Positions 7,437 through 16,057 of a stretch of 27,730 nucleotides of DNA are shown one piece after another. Each line of letters begins with the position of its first letter. Position 1 is the first letter of the stretch. Below the pieces are notes generated by a model. It was not told where the DNA came from. It did not search any database and saw nothing but the letters and a program-made list of their open reading frames with translations. A program made the translations under genes and the position numbers. Source of the DNA: Bacteroidota bacterium (lineage in GTDB: Bacteria; Bacteroidota; Bacteroidia; Chitinophagales; Chitinophagaceae); NCBI GenBank assembly GCA_023423835.1, contig JAFAEW010000101.1, positions 1 to 27,730 of the forward strand. The letters are read 5' to 3'.

Positions 7437-9905
7437 ATGAGAATAATTGCCTGTATCATTTCTGCTGTTGTAACCATATTGTTGATTATCGTCTTGAACG
7501 TGAGATGGAAAACAGGCGGAAACGAAACGCCCCGGCTGGGATATTTTCTTTCGCCTCAGAAAGGATTCTGGCAGAATGCGGAGAATGACAAAAATTTTAA
7601 CCTCGATCTCGCATTGAAGGAATTGCAGGATAACGCCACCGTTTATTTTGATGAACGTTTGGTTCCCCACATCTATGCCGAAAACGATCATGACGCCATT
7701 TTCCTGCAGGGCTATTTGCAGGCAAAATTCAGATTATGGCAAATGGAATTTCAAACACTTGCCGCCGGAGGAAGGCTGAGTGAAATCATGGGCGACTCTG
7801 CTAATGGCGTTAATTTTCTCAGAGTAGATCAGAATTTCAGAAGAATGGGAATGGTTTATGGCGCAGAAAATAATCTGAAACAGATGAGTGCTGACCCTGC
7901 CACCAAAAATGCGCTCGATGCTTTTACCGAAGGTGTTAATTGTTATATTTTAAATCTCGAAGAAAAGGATCTGCCATTAGAATACAAATTGCTTGATTAC
8001 AAACCCGAATTGTGGTCGAATCTGAAATCGTCCCTGCTTCAAATGTACATGTCTTACAATCTCGCAGGTTATGAGCAGGATTTTGAACAATCCAACGCCC
8101 GGTCGATCTTCACCAGGCAGCAATACGAAGCCTTATATCCGTATGGTCATGACTCGTCGAAGTCGATTGTTCCCGGTGCGAAATTTCTTACAAATCATAT
8201 TAGCCCGCCGGCTTCTCCCGTTGATCTTGATTCACTGTATTTGAACTATAAACAGGCTGTTCAACCGCTGGTTCCGCAGCAGCGGCCTGATAGGTCACAT
8301 GGGAGCAACAACTGGGCGATTGATTCAACAAAAACGAAAAGCGGATATCCTATTCTTTGCAATGATCCGCATCTTGGATTAAATCTTCCGGCCATCTGGT
8401 ATGAAATGCAGATCAGTTCCCCTAATTTTAATGCTTATGGTGTGAGTCTTGTTGGCGCGCCCTATATCATTATCGGATTTAATGAAAGTTGTGCATGGGG
8501 TGTAACAAATGCGGGAAGAGATGTGAAGGATTATTACGAGATCAGATTTCGGGATGATTCTAAACAGCAATATCTGTATAACGGAAAATGGTTGAACACA
8601 AGTTTTCGCACCGAAGTGATAAAAATAAAAGGTAAAGCAAGCGATACACAAAGAATTGCCATGACGGTCTGGGGGCCGGTGATTTATGAAGAATCATTTC
8701 CCGATAAATTAAATTCCGGAAAAGCTTACGCCCTGCGTTGGTCGGCTCTCGATGGAAGCAACGGCATTAAAGCTTTCTATGAATTGAATCGGGCAAAAAA
8801 TTATGATGATTATGTAAGGGCAACCACAACCTATGCATGCCCGGGACAAAACTTCGTTTTCGCTTCCATAAAAGGAGATATTGCTATCAGACAGCAAGGC
8901 GATTTCCCCGCCAAATGGCGACGTCAGGGTGATTTTATAATGCCAGGAACCGACAGCAGTTTCAGGTGGAGCGGAACAATTGCGGATAGTTTAAACATCA
9001 TTCTCCACAATCCTCCACGCGGATTTGTAAGCAGCGCCAATCAAATGGTCTACGACACTTCTTATCCGTTTTATTTGGGAACCGGTTATCCGGTTTACCG
9101 TGGCTATATCATCAACCGGAAACTGCATCAACTGCAAAACGCTACGGTTGAAGACATGGAGAAAATGCAGACCGATAATTACAATGTGTTTGCAGAAATG
9201 GCACGACCGGTTTTAATCAGTCTCCTTGACAGCAATCAGAATGGAACCGCCAGAGAATATCTTGATGTTTTGAAAAACTGGAATCTGTATAACAATGCGG
9301 AAGAAGAAGGTGCAACCGTATTTAAACTGTTTTGGGATAGTTTGATGACCGAAGTGTATCAGGACGAATTTTCACAAACTACACTTCCGCTTGCCTGGCC
9401 CGACGACGCATCATTATTTGATAATATCCTGAAAGATTCCGTAAAACTGTTCGCAGACGATATCAACACGACAACCGTAGAAACGATTTCAGACGACGTA
9501 CGAATGGCTTTCGAAAAGGCAGTGGCAACTTGTGCAAATCTGAAGAAAGAAAATAAGTTGAAATGGGGAATTTATAAAGGAAGCGGCGTAAGACATTTAC
9601 TTCGGATTCCGGCGTTTAGCAGGTTGAATTTATTTGCCGGAGGCGGAAAAGGTATTATCAACGCCTATCGCGATTTTCACGGTCCAAGCTGGCGAATGAT
9701 TGTAGAATTAGGACCTGAAATTTCTGCCCGTGGGATTTATCCGGGCGGACAGAGCGGAAATCCGGGAAGCAGATTCTATGACAATTTTATCGGAGATTGG
9801 GTGGAAGGAAAATATTACACCCTGCATTTTTATACCCGGGATCAATGGGAAGAAAAAGGAACCTTTATCGGCAGGATGAGTTTTAAAAAAATAGTTACTC
9901 AATGA
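7437..9905 (+). CDS. Penicillin acylase-family Ntn hydrolase
   Basis: An 822-residue member of the penicillin G acylase / acyl-homoserine-lactone acylase family, which cleaves amide bonds and matures by autoproteolysis. An N-terminal hydrophobic segment (RIIACIISAVVTILLIIVLNV) is a signal or anchor, so the enzyme is periplasmic or membrane-tethered. The alpha-chain region includes FDERLVPHIYAENDHDA and the FLQGYLQAKFRLWQME helix. The nucleophile is Ser290 in HGSNNWAI; the family cleaves before this serine to free the beta-chain N-terminus. Further family segments are NDPHLGL, GAPYIIIGFNE and WGVTNAG. The ATG at 7437 puts the signal at the N-terminus; an earlier TTG at 7311 in frame would add 42 residues without family resemblance. 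The substrate (beta-lactam, AHL or other amide) cannot be predicted. Confidence 0.92.
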   Translation: MRIIACIISAVVTILLIIVLNVRWKTGGNETPRLGYFLSPQKGFWQNAENDKNFNLDLALKELQDNATVYFDERLVPHIYAENDHDAIFLQGYLQAKFRLWQMEFQTLAAGGRLSEIMGDSANGVNFLRVDQNFRRMGMVYGAENNLKQMSADPATKNALDAFTEGVNCYILNLEEKDLPLEYKLLDYKPELWSNLKSSLLQMYMSYNLAGYEQDFEQSNARSIFTRQQYEALYPYGHDSSKSIVPGAKFLTNHISPPASPVDLDSLYLNYKQAVQPLVPQQRPDRSHGSNNWAIDSTKTKSGYPILCNDPHLGLNLPAIWYEMQISSPNFNAYGVSLVGAPYIIIGFNESCAWGVTNAGRDVKDYYEIRFRDDSKQQYLYNGKWLNTSFRTEVIKIKGKASDTQRIAMTVWGPVIYEESFPDKLNSGKAYALRWSALDGSNGIKAFYELNRAKNYDDYVRATTTYACPGQNFVFASIKGDIAIRQQGDFPAKWRRQGDFIMPGTDSSFRWSGTIADSLNIILHNPPRGFVSSANQMVYDTSYPFYLGTGYPVYRGYIINRKLHQLQNATVEDMEKMQTDNYNVFAEMARPVLISLLDSNQNGTAREYLDVLKNWNLYNNAEEEGATVFKLFWDSLMTEVYQDEFSQTTLPLAWPDDASLFDNILKDSVKLFADDINTTTVETISDDVRMAFEKAVATCANLKKENKLKWGIYKGSGVRHLLRIPAFSRLNLFAGGGKGIINAYRDFHGPSWRMIVELGPEISARGIYPGGQSGNPGSRFYDNFIGDWVEGKYYTLHFYTRDQWEEKGTFIGRMSFKKIVTQ

Positions 9906-10264
9906 AATTTGTAACCGCTTTAGTACTAACGGCTTTGCTGAGTTTTGCAGTCGTACTTTTTTTCGGATGGTGGACGTTTGCAATCACTTCCTTTGTCGTT
10001 GCCGTGGTGATTCCGCAATCATACGGCAGGGCATTTTTGGCCGGTTTTCTGGGAATATTTTTATTGTGGCTGATCCATGCCATTCTTCTTGATTCGGCCA
10101 ATGGTCATTTGCTTTCGACGAAAGTTGCCGACCTGTTTTCCCTCAACGGCTCATATGGGATCCTGCTTTTTATAACTGCTTTATCAGGCGGATTGATATC
10201 AGGATTTGCAGCTATGACGGGCAGCCTGCTGTTACCATTAAAAACGCCGTCACATAAGATCTGA
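9902..10264 (+). CDS. Hypothetical membrane protein coupled to the acylase
   Basis: A 120-residue hydrophobic protein with about four membrane helices (residues 5-21, 24-41, 45-64 and 86-107) and short loops. No family is recognised. The ATG overlaps the acylase stop codon as ATGA (4 bases), so translation is probably coupled and the two proteins made together. Its last 15 bases overlap the 3' end of the convergent Gfo/Idh/MocA gene. A role such as membrane docking or processing of the acylase would be speculation. Confidence 0.75.
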   Translation: MKFVTALVLTALLSFAVVLFFGWWTFAITSFVVAVVIPQSYGRAFLAGFLGIFLLWLIHAILLDSANGHLLSTKVADLFSLNGSYGILLFITALSGGLISGFAAMTGSLLLPLKTPSHKI

Positions 10265-11335
10265 GCAGGCAATTTTTTTTCCAAATCGACTACTTTCGAT
10301 AGCTAGTTCAATAATTCTGATTGTATTGTAAGCCTGCTTCGGTAACACGCTGAGCGGCGCGTTTTCACGAATGGATTTGTAAAGATTCAGATAAAAAGAC
10401 CCATAGTTTCCCCTGAATTCACCGATAGTTCGCTTTTCAATTTTTTCATCGATTTCCGTATGAATAACTGCATAACTTTCTTCTACTTCAATTCCCCATT
10501 GCAAATCATTTTCACCCATCGGGGTTTCTCCACGTTTGAGCGCCGCTTCCTGCGCATCCTCCCCGTATTTTATTAAAGAACCTTTGGTGCCATGGATCAA
10601 AAATCTCGGACCGGGCTCTCTTACCAACATTCCCGCTTTTAAGATTGCCTTTGTGTTTCCAAAATCTAGATGAAGTTCAAACCAATCTACCGCTTTCGCA
10701 TGCGGACGTTGCAGTTTGGTTTCTGCATAAACCGTACCCGGCTTTCCAAACAACAACATTGCCTGATCAATCAGAAGCGATCCGAGATCATACAATATGC
10801 CCGATCCTTCGGAAGGCTTTTCGCGCCATGCATCCGGTTTTGCTTCTGCCCGGTAGCGATGGTAATGCGTTTCATAGGTGTGAATTTCTCCCAAAATATT
10901 GCTGTCCAACATTTCTTTCACAAATACAAAATCACTGCTAAACCGGCGATTCTGATAAACGGTAATAATCTTATTCTTTTTGCCCGCAAGATCAATCAGT
11001 TCTTTCGCTTCCGATGAATGAATCGTAAAAGGTTTGTCTACCACCACGTTTTTTCCTGCTTCCAGTGCCGCCTTCGCATAAGTGAAATGCGAATCGTTAG
11101 GAGTGGTGATAATGACTAGTTCTATTTGATCCATTGCCAGTAATTCGTCCACCGTACGCACGATTTTTGCATCCGGAAACATTTCTGTTGAATCCGATCT
11201 ATGCCGTTCCAAGACCGCTTCGATTGAATAATATTTTGATAGAGCCAATAGGAAAGGAGCATGCATAATCTTGGCTGCATTGCCAAATCCAATGATCGCA
11301 GTTTGCACCGGAAGAATATTTTTATTTTGATCCAT
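10250..11335 (-). CDS. Gfo/Idh/MocA-family oxidoreductase
   Basis: A 361-residue NAD(P)-dependent dehydrogenase of the glucose-fructose oxidoreductase / inositol dehydrogenase family, usually acting on sugars or polyols in the cytoplasm. The Rossmann fold begins QTAIIGFGNAAKIMHAPFL; the glycine motif is GFGNAA rather than a full GxGxxG, a variation often seen in this subgroup. VVVDKPF (the conserved [DE]KP) lies near residue 90 and YDLGSLLIDQA, with the conserved D and H/Q region, near 185. ATG 11333-11335 was chosen because it leaves about ten residues before the first strand; ATG 11354-11356 in frame is an alternative that adds seven. It is divergent from the thioredoxin-like gene. The substrate is unknown. 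Confidence 0.88.
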   Translation of the reverse strand: MDQNKNILPVQTAIIGFGNAAKIMHAPFLLALSKYYSIEAVLERHRSDSTEMFPDAKIVRTVDELLAMDQIELVIITTPNDSHFTYAKAALEAGKNVVVDKPFTIHSSEAKELIDLAGKKNKIITVYQNRRFSSDFVFVKEMLDSNILGEIHTYETHYHRYRAEAKPDAWREKPSEGSGILYDLGSLLIDQAMLLFGKPGTVYAETKLQRPHAKAVDWFELHLDFGNTKAILKAGMLVREPGPRFLIHGTKGSLIKYGEDAQEAALKRGETPMGENDLQWGIEVEESYAVIHTEIDEKIEKRTIGEFRGNYGSFYLNLYKSIRENAPLSVLPKQAYNTIRIIELAIESSRFGKKIACSDLM

Positions 11336-11435
11336 TGGCTGAATTTTTTGCCGCATTACATTTATTAACAAGATTTATATTAGACAGAAACAATAAAAAT
11401 AGCATCTTTGGAGACAATAGATTGAAAAAATTCCG

Positions 11436-11903
11436 ATGAAAAAATTATTAGCGCGTCAATACCTACTTATCGCAATCGCAGTTGCAGGTTGTGCAATTTT
11501 GCTGTCTTTTACAATGCAGAGTTCGGGACCAACAGCTAAAAAAGAAGATGTTGGAATTCAATTTATTCATCAGAATTGGGATAAGGCGCTGCAGCAGGCG
11601 AAAGAACAGAATAAGCTTATCTTTATCGACATTTATGCCACCTGGTGCGGACCCTGCAAGTTATTGCAGAAGAAGACGTTTACCGATCAGAAGGTGGCCG
11701 ATTTTTTCAACGAAAATTTTATCAATTTGTCCATCGATGCAGAAAAAACGATTGGACCCGAACTTGCGCAAAAATTTGCCATCCAGGGTTATCCAACCTT
11801 GATCGTGGCCGATGCAACGGGAAAAGCAGTGCTTTTTACAATGGGATTTGTGGAGCCTGACAACCTGCTTTACTTCGCCAGGGAAGCATTGAAAAGGAAA
11901 TAA
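11436..11903 (+). CDS. Secreted thioredoxin-family protein
   Basis: A 155-residue exported thioredoxin-fold protein. The N-terminus (KKLLARQYLLIAIAVAGCAILLSF) is a signal peptide or anchor; VAGC at 16-19 resembles a lipobox, but hydrophobic residues continue after the cysteine, so a lipoprotein is uncertain. The active site is WCGPC (Cys71, Cys74) after FIDIYATW, and the cis-proline loop is GYPTLIV near 139. It is a DUF255/thioredoxin_7-like layout (DKALQQAKEQNKLIFID) used for periplasmic thiol-disulfide reduction. The plus strand reads CATCTTTG at 11403-11410, one mismatch from the TAnnTTTG promoter element, 26 bases before the ATG. It converges on the Nudix gene with 9 bases between stops. 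Confidence 0.92.
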   Translation: MKKLLARQYLLIAIAVAGCAILLSFTMQSSGPTAKKEDVGIQFIHQNWDKALQQAKEQNKLIFIDIYATWCGPCKLLQKKTFTDQKVADFFNENFINLSIDAEKTIGPELAQKFAIQGYPTLIVADATGKAVLFTMGFVEPDNLLYFAREALKRK

Positions 11904-11912
11904 CCGAGTTGG

Positions 11913-12461
11913 TTACAGCCTTCCTTCGCTCAATAATAATTTTACTTTCAAAATTGCGGTAACGCTTAATCCATCGGTAATACGGCCGTCTGAAACCATC
12001 TGGTAAACTTCTTCGAACGGCAGTTTCTTTATCGTGATCTGTTCGGTGTCTTCCGGAAGCGGCTTATGCTGGCTTAATGTTCTGGCCACATAGATCTCAG
12101 CTCTTTCATCTGTAACGGAGTTTGATAAACTCAGTTCCTGAATTTTTCTCCAGCTTTGAGCCTGTAAGCCTGTTTCTTCCAACAGTTCTCTTTTGGCAGC
12201 TTCCAATGGTGATTCATGGAAAGGCGCGCCGCCCTCCGGAATTTCCCAGCTGTACTCATTTAGTACAAACCGGTATTGTCCTACCAGCCAGGTATTCATC
12301 TCTTCATCGAGCGGCACGATGCCAATGGCGATATTTTTCATGTGCACCTTGCCATAAATACCTTTCTTTCCTGATGGGTTTATTACGTTGAAATGATGAA
12401 TACTGATCCAGTTGTTGTCGTAAACTTTTTGTTCGTCAATTATCTTCCAGGGATTTTCCAT
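11913..12461 (-). CDS. Nudix hydrolase, ADP-ribose pyrophosphatase-like
   Basis: A 182-residue Nudix hydrolase. The Nudix box is complete: GGAPFHE then SPLEAAK then RELLEETGL fits Gx5Ex7REUxEExGU. The flanking layout (WKIIDEQKVYDNNWISIHHFNV at the N-terminus, WEIPEGG just before the box and a C-terminal DGLSVTAI helix) resembles ADP-ribose pyrophosphatases, which hydrolyse ADP-ribose and related nucleoside diphosphate sugars as housecleaning enzymes. The ATG at 12459-12461 is the natural start. It is a single minus-strand gene, with the next minus-strand gene ending 51 bases upstream. Confidence 0.9.
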   Translation of the reverse strand: MENPWKIIDEQKVYDNNWISIHHFNVINPSGKKGIYGKVHMKNIAIGIVPLDEEMNTWLVGQYRFVLNEYSWEIPEGGAPFHESPLEAAKRELLEETGLQAQSWRKIQELSLSNSVTDERAEIYVARTLSQHKPLPEDTEQITIKKLPFEEVYQMVSDGRITDGLSVTAILKVKLLLSEGRL

Positions 12462-12512
12462 CAGCCAATTTTAAATTCGTTTGTGTGCAATTGGGATGCC
12501 GTTTAAATCCGG

Positions 12513-13775
12513 CTATTTTTTTATAAGCCGCTTCAAAACTTTGGGATTACCATCGATTGAAACGCTATCGGTTTTCAGATCGAGCAAGGCTGCAACAAAG
12601 GGATAAATGTGAATATTTTCGAAGGTTTTGATCTTTCTGTGCCTTTTAATCTGCGGACCCCAGGCATAAAATATCGCGTGCATATCCTTTATCCCGGGAT
12701 CAAATCCATGTTCGCCCGGCAATAAATATTTCCTGTTATAAATATTGAAAACGCGGGGATAATGGGGAATGAGAATGATATCGCCAATACGGTTGAAACG
12801 ATCGTCGGCAATCTTATAATGCCAGCGTTCCGGCGTTTCATCGGGCAGATAAACGTCATAATCTTTGGCCGAAGATTTCAGAGCGGCATAGGTAGGAGCG
12901 ATATCATTTGAATCTTTTGCATATAGTAAAATGATGGAACTTCCATTGGCTATTAAAAACTTTGACGTATCGAGTGCCGCAGGCATGGGGATGCCGGCTA
13001 CGGTGGTATCAATTGCACCCATTCCATGGTCTGAAACCATCACATAGTTTATGTCGAGATCAATTTTACTGGTCATTTCCACCATCTTCTGAATGGTTGA
13101 ATCGATGAACTTCACTGCGGCCTCTGTTTGCGGTGCATCCGGTCCGAATGAATGTCCGGCATGATCCACTTCAGGAAAATAAAACGTGATCAGGTGCGGC
13201 CGTTTTTCTTCCGGCAGTTCAAGCCACTTTTTAAGTTCATTGATTCGCTGATCCACGGGAATCAACTCATTGTATTTGTAATAATAGGTAGGCCTCGTAT
13301 TTTCAATCGCTGCTTCAGATCCCACCCAGTAGAAGCTGGCAGATAACATGTTTTGTTTTTCCGCCAACACCCAAAGCGGTATGCCGCCATAAAAAGAACT
13401 GTCTGCGGCGGTCTTTTTCATACTGTAAAAACGGTAGGTGGCTCTGTCGTAAAAAGCGTTGTCAACAAGTCCATGATGAGCGGGATAAAGTCCGGTTACA
13501 ATCGTATAGTGGTTGGGAAAAGTAAGGCTCGGAAATGAGGGCTGAAGAGAAGAGGCTGAAACGCCTTTCTTAGCCAGATTTAAGATGTTCTTCGCGCCAT
13601 AATTATTGGCATAATCCCATCTAAAACCGTCAACTGAAATCAGGATCACATAAGGTTTCGACTGCTGCAATGCACTGTTTACACGGCCGGGAACAATTTG
13701 TTGAGTTGTATCCTGCGCATGAACGGAAATTGAAAATATTATTGCTGATACAATAAATAAAAAGAACTTTTTCAT
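12513..13775 (-). CDS. Exported NPP-type phosphodiesterase / alkaline phosphatase superfamily
   Basis: A 420-residue protein of the type I phosphodiesterase / nucleotide pyrophosphatase family. A clear Sec signal peptide (KKFFLFIVSAIIFSISVHA, cleavage before QDTT) sends it to the periplasm or surface. Metal and nucleophile motifs follow the family order: SVDGFRWDY (metal Asp49), LTFPNHYT with nucleophile Thr85, PEVDHAGHSFGPD, SDHGMG and PGEHGFDP. These zinc enzymes cleave phosphodiester or pyrophosphate bonds in nucleotides or phospholipids; the substrate is not predictable. A perfect -7 element lies only a few bases before the ATG (13773-13775), which suggests a leaderless or near-leaderless mRNA. 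It has its own promoter separate from the ATP-grasp gene upstream. Confidence 0.92.
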   Translation of the reverse strand: MKKFFLFIVSAIIFSISVHAQDTTQQIVPGRVNSALQQSKPYVILISVDGFRWDYANNYGAKNILNLAKKGVSASSLQPSFPSLTFPNHYTIVTGLYPAHHGLVDNAFYDRATYRFYSMKKTAADSSFYGGIPLWVLAEKQNMLSASFYWVGSEAAIENTRPTYYYKYNELIPVDQRINELKKWLELPEEKRPHLITFYFPEVDHAGHSFGPDAPQTEAAVKFIDSTIQKMVEMTSKIDLDINYVMVSDHGMGAIDTTVAGIPMPAALDTSKFLIANGSSIILLYAKDSNDIAPTYAALKSSAKDYDVYLPDETPERWHYKIADDRFNRIGDIILIPHYPRVFNIYNRKYLLPGEHGFDPGIKDMHAIFYAWGPQIKRHRKIKTFENIHIYPFVAALLDLKTDSVSIDGNPKVLKRLIKK

Positions 13776-13779
13776 TTTG

Positions 13780-13787
13780 CAAAGATA
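13780..13787 (-). promoter_or_regulatory. -7 promoter element for the NPP-type gene
   Basis: The minus strand reads TATCTTTG, a perfect TAnnTTTG match, with only CAAA between it and the ATG. Transcription would start at or very near the start codon, so the message is probably leaderless. No -33 TTTG is seen at the normal spacing, which lowers confidence. Confidence 0.5.
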
Positions 13788-13808
13788 AAATGCTGTTTTC
13801 CGATTCAG

Positions 13809-14873
13809 TTATTTTTTTGGATCTTTTACTTTTTTTAAGTGTGACCGATGGTCTCTCAGCATCCTGATGCCTTCCTTAAAACTCAGGAAGGGAATTGATT
13901 TAATACGATGGTTGCGCATGCTGATCCTTTGTAGAATAATCCAGTGCCGGATGATCTCTTTCCAGGCAAAGAAAATTGAATGGTTAGAATCATAAATATG
14001 CGTCGGTTCACTTCCCGATCCGTTTAACTCTATGATTGCAAAGTTCTTCCCTTCCTTCAGCTCTTCCCACGAGCTAAACCGTATGTCGAGCCTGCCATAA
14101 TGAAAGGAGGACACCTTTCCGCACACCTGATTGAAAACAGCAGTCAGCTTTTCGTCGATCAGGTTTGACACATCAATAAATTTTGATCCTCTGATATGGT
14201 TACCATAAGATACGAGCACTTTCCTTTTCCCCGCTGGTAATACTACCTGTAACTCATTCTTATATTCTTGTTTAAGAAATTTCCACTGCAGAATTGCGCG
14301 TTTTTTTGCGACAATTAATTGTTCGATTGTTGAGGTTCCATCGCCTGTCACCGTTAACGGCAGTTTTTCCACGATTCCCGAAATATGCCCTTTTTCTTCT
14401 CCCGGAAACCGGTAATAAAACAATCCTATTTCACGTTCCCATTCAATCCATTGCTGCACGATAAACGGTTCATCAATTTGACCGAGATAATTTTTCAAAT
14501 CGGTTTCGTCATAAAGGGTTTTTACCATGCGCCCGTTTTGGCCAACGTTGGGCTTTGCTACCAATGGAAATCGTAATCCTTTTTTTTGAATGCCGCAATT
14601 TACTTCTCTAAGTCCCGCTCCCGCTTCGAAAAAAACGGTGGGAGGATAATATTGATTTGGGATAAGGTTGTAGATTTCTTCTTTCGAATCCATCAGAAAT
14701 CCGCCATTTGTAATTCCCGGATTGGCCGCATTGAAGAAAAAAAACGATCGCGACTTCAAAGCAAGCCAAAGCCAGTAGGGATAAATCGGGCCATACACCA
14801 CATTGAACGGCCAGTATTCCCAGTTAAATAATTTGATGATGTTCGGATGGTGGGATAACGATTTAATCTTCAA
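13809..14873 (-). CDS. ATP-grasp domain ligase, last gene of the type III PKS operon
   Basis: A 354-residue ATP-grasp enzyme that would form an amide/peptide-type bond through an acyl phosphate. A distinctive N-terminal section (FNWEYWPFNVVYGP, then LALKSRSFFFFNAANPGITNGG) precedes the ATP-grasp fold. ATP-grasp motifs: LVAKPNVGQNGRMVK (phosphate-binding strand), IVQQWIEWEREIGLFYY, a TGDGTSTIEQLI segment like that in cyanophycin synthetase-type ligases, RLDIRF and the metal site IIELNGSGSEP. The start is probably TTG at 14871-14873 (then KIKSLSHHPN), 44 bases after the stop of the FAD gene. The first in-frame ATG would remove the conserved N-terminal section. The upstream part of the open frame overlaps the FAD gene and looks non-coding. 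The substrate is unknown. Confidence 0.8.
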   Translation of the reverse strand: MKIKSLSHHPNIIKLFNWEYWPFNVVYGPIYPYWLWLALKSRSFFFFNAANPGITNGGFLMDSKEEIYNLIPNQYYPPTVFFEAGAGLREVNCGIQKKGLRFPLVAKPNVGQNGRMVKTLYDETDLKNYLGQIDEPFIVQQWIEWEREIGLFYYRFPGEEKGHISGIVEKLPLTVTGDGTSTIEQLIVAKKRAILQWKFLKQEYKNELQVVLPAGKRKVLVSYGNHIRGSKFIDVSNLIDEKLTAVFNQVCGKVSSFHYGRLDIRFSSWEELKEGKNFAIIELNGSGSEPTHIYDSNHSIFFAWKEIIRHWIILQRISMRNHRIKSIPFLSFKEGIRMLRDHRSHLKKVKDPKK

Positions 14874-14917
14874 TAGAGAATTTTTGTGTGGTAAAAATAA
14901 TGGTTCTTTTACAATTG

Positions 14918-16057
14918 CTAAAAGGCTCGTCCATGGGTTTGTCGGATCAGATAATTTGAAAGAGAGGGCACTGCCTGCATCAGCTTTAAAAACTGAGAAG
15001 TCGTATAATTGTTGCCAAATAGTTTTTGAATATTTCTTCCGACAAACATCCTTCTTCCGAACGTTTTTTGCCATTGACGCGCATAGTTTTCTTCCATCGT
15101 TTGTCTGCTGATTTGTCCATTCAGAAACATTCTGATATTTTGAAACGCAATTTTCCCAGACTGCATTGCCATACTCATGCCATTTCCACAAAGCGGACTG
15201 ATTAATCCTGCAGCATCGCCAATCATCAACACGTGCTGTTCTACCTGCGATCTTTTTTCAAAACTTATTTGCGAAATGGCAACCGGTTCGTTAAACAAAA
15301 ATTCAGCCCGGGAGAAGATGCTTCGTAATCGAGGATTTTCGAACAAAACATTTTCCTCCATCTCTTTGATTGAATTGTTATTGTTTGAAAGATTTTCAGC
15401 CGTTGTAAGGTAGCAGAGGCAACACTTGTTGTCTTCGATCTTTGAGATGCCGCAATAGCCGTTTGAAAAATTATGAAGTTCGATTCGTTCCGGGCGCAGA
15501 TCGTAATGTAAATGGTACTTAATGCCAAGGTAGTTTCGATCTTTCGGCAGCTTCTGCATTGCAAATTTTCGTTTCATCTTCAGGTCTATATTGCTTCGCT
15601 TTCCGGAGGCCGCTACCGCTGTTTTTGAATAATAAACGGCATCGTTGGCAGAAATTGAAAAGGTATCGTTTTCAAAAGAAATACCGTTGACCTTTCTTCC
15701 GGAAAATACTTCCACCCCGGATTTTTTCGCCGCCTCAAACAATGCATTGTCGATACGGTAACGGCTGATTCCAAATCCTCCGGTATCCAGAGGAAAGTCA
15801 AAGCATTGCCCGTGGATATCGGAAATTGTAAGCAGCCGGATCTTCGGGAGAGCGGGATCGTCAACAGCAATGCCGCAATCCAGTAAATATCCTCTGCTCT
15901 CATTGCTGATGTATTCGCCGCAAACTTTGTGAAAAGGATATTTTTCTTTCTCAAAGACCGCCGTCTTAAATCCGGCAAGTGCAGATTGAATTGAAAGGCT
16001 TAATCCTCCAATACCACCTCCGATGATGATAACATCAAACTGGTTTTCTCCGCTCAT
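14918..16057 (-). CDS. FAD-dependent oxidoreductase/monooxygenase
   Basis: A 379-residue flavoprotein of the geranylgeranyl-reductase / aromatic-hydroxylase (PHBH-fold) superfamily. The N-terminal FAD site is DVIIIGGGIGGLS (GxGxxG, residues 13-18), followed by FEKEKYPFHKVCGEYIS (35-51), typical of this group. The second FAD motif is MIGDAAGLISPLCGNGMSMAM (278-298). Family members hydroxylate phenols or reduce prenyl chains; beside a type III PKS and methyltransferase, a ring hydroxylase that turns a resorcinol into a quinone precursor (as SrsC does in the Streptomyces srs pathway) is a reasonable inference. ATG 16055-16057 gives MSGENQFDVI; a TTG two codons upstream is the alternative. It overlaps the methyltransferase 3' end by 23 bases. 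Confidence 0.88.
   Translation of the reverse strand: MSGENQFDVIIIGGGIGGLSLSIQSALAGFKTAVFEKEKYPFHKVCGEYISNESRGYLLDCGIAVDDPALPKIRLLTISDIHGQCFDFPLDTGGFGISRYRIDNALFEAAKKSGVEVFSGRKVNGISFENDTFSISANDAVYYSKTAVAASGKRSNIDLKMKRKFAMQKLPKDRNYLGIKYHLHYDLRPERIELHNFSNGYCGISKIEDNKCCLCYLTTAENLSNNNNSIKEMEENVLFENPRLRSIFSRAEFLFNEPVAISQISFEKRSQVEQHVLMIGDAAGLISPLCGNGMSMAMQSGKIAFQNIRMFLNGQISRQTMEENYARQWQKTFGRRMFVGRNIQKLFGNNYTTSQFLKLMQAVPSLSNYLIRQTHGRAF

Noticed and set aside
14874..15191. Upstream extension of the ATP-grasp frame (about 106 residues)
   Set aside because: It lies antiframe within the flavoprotein gene, is not protein-like, and family similarity begins after the TTG at 14873.
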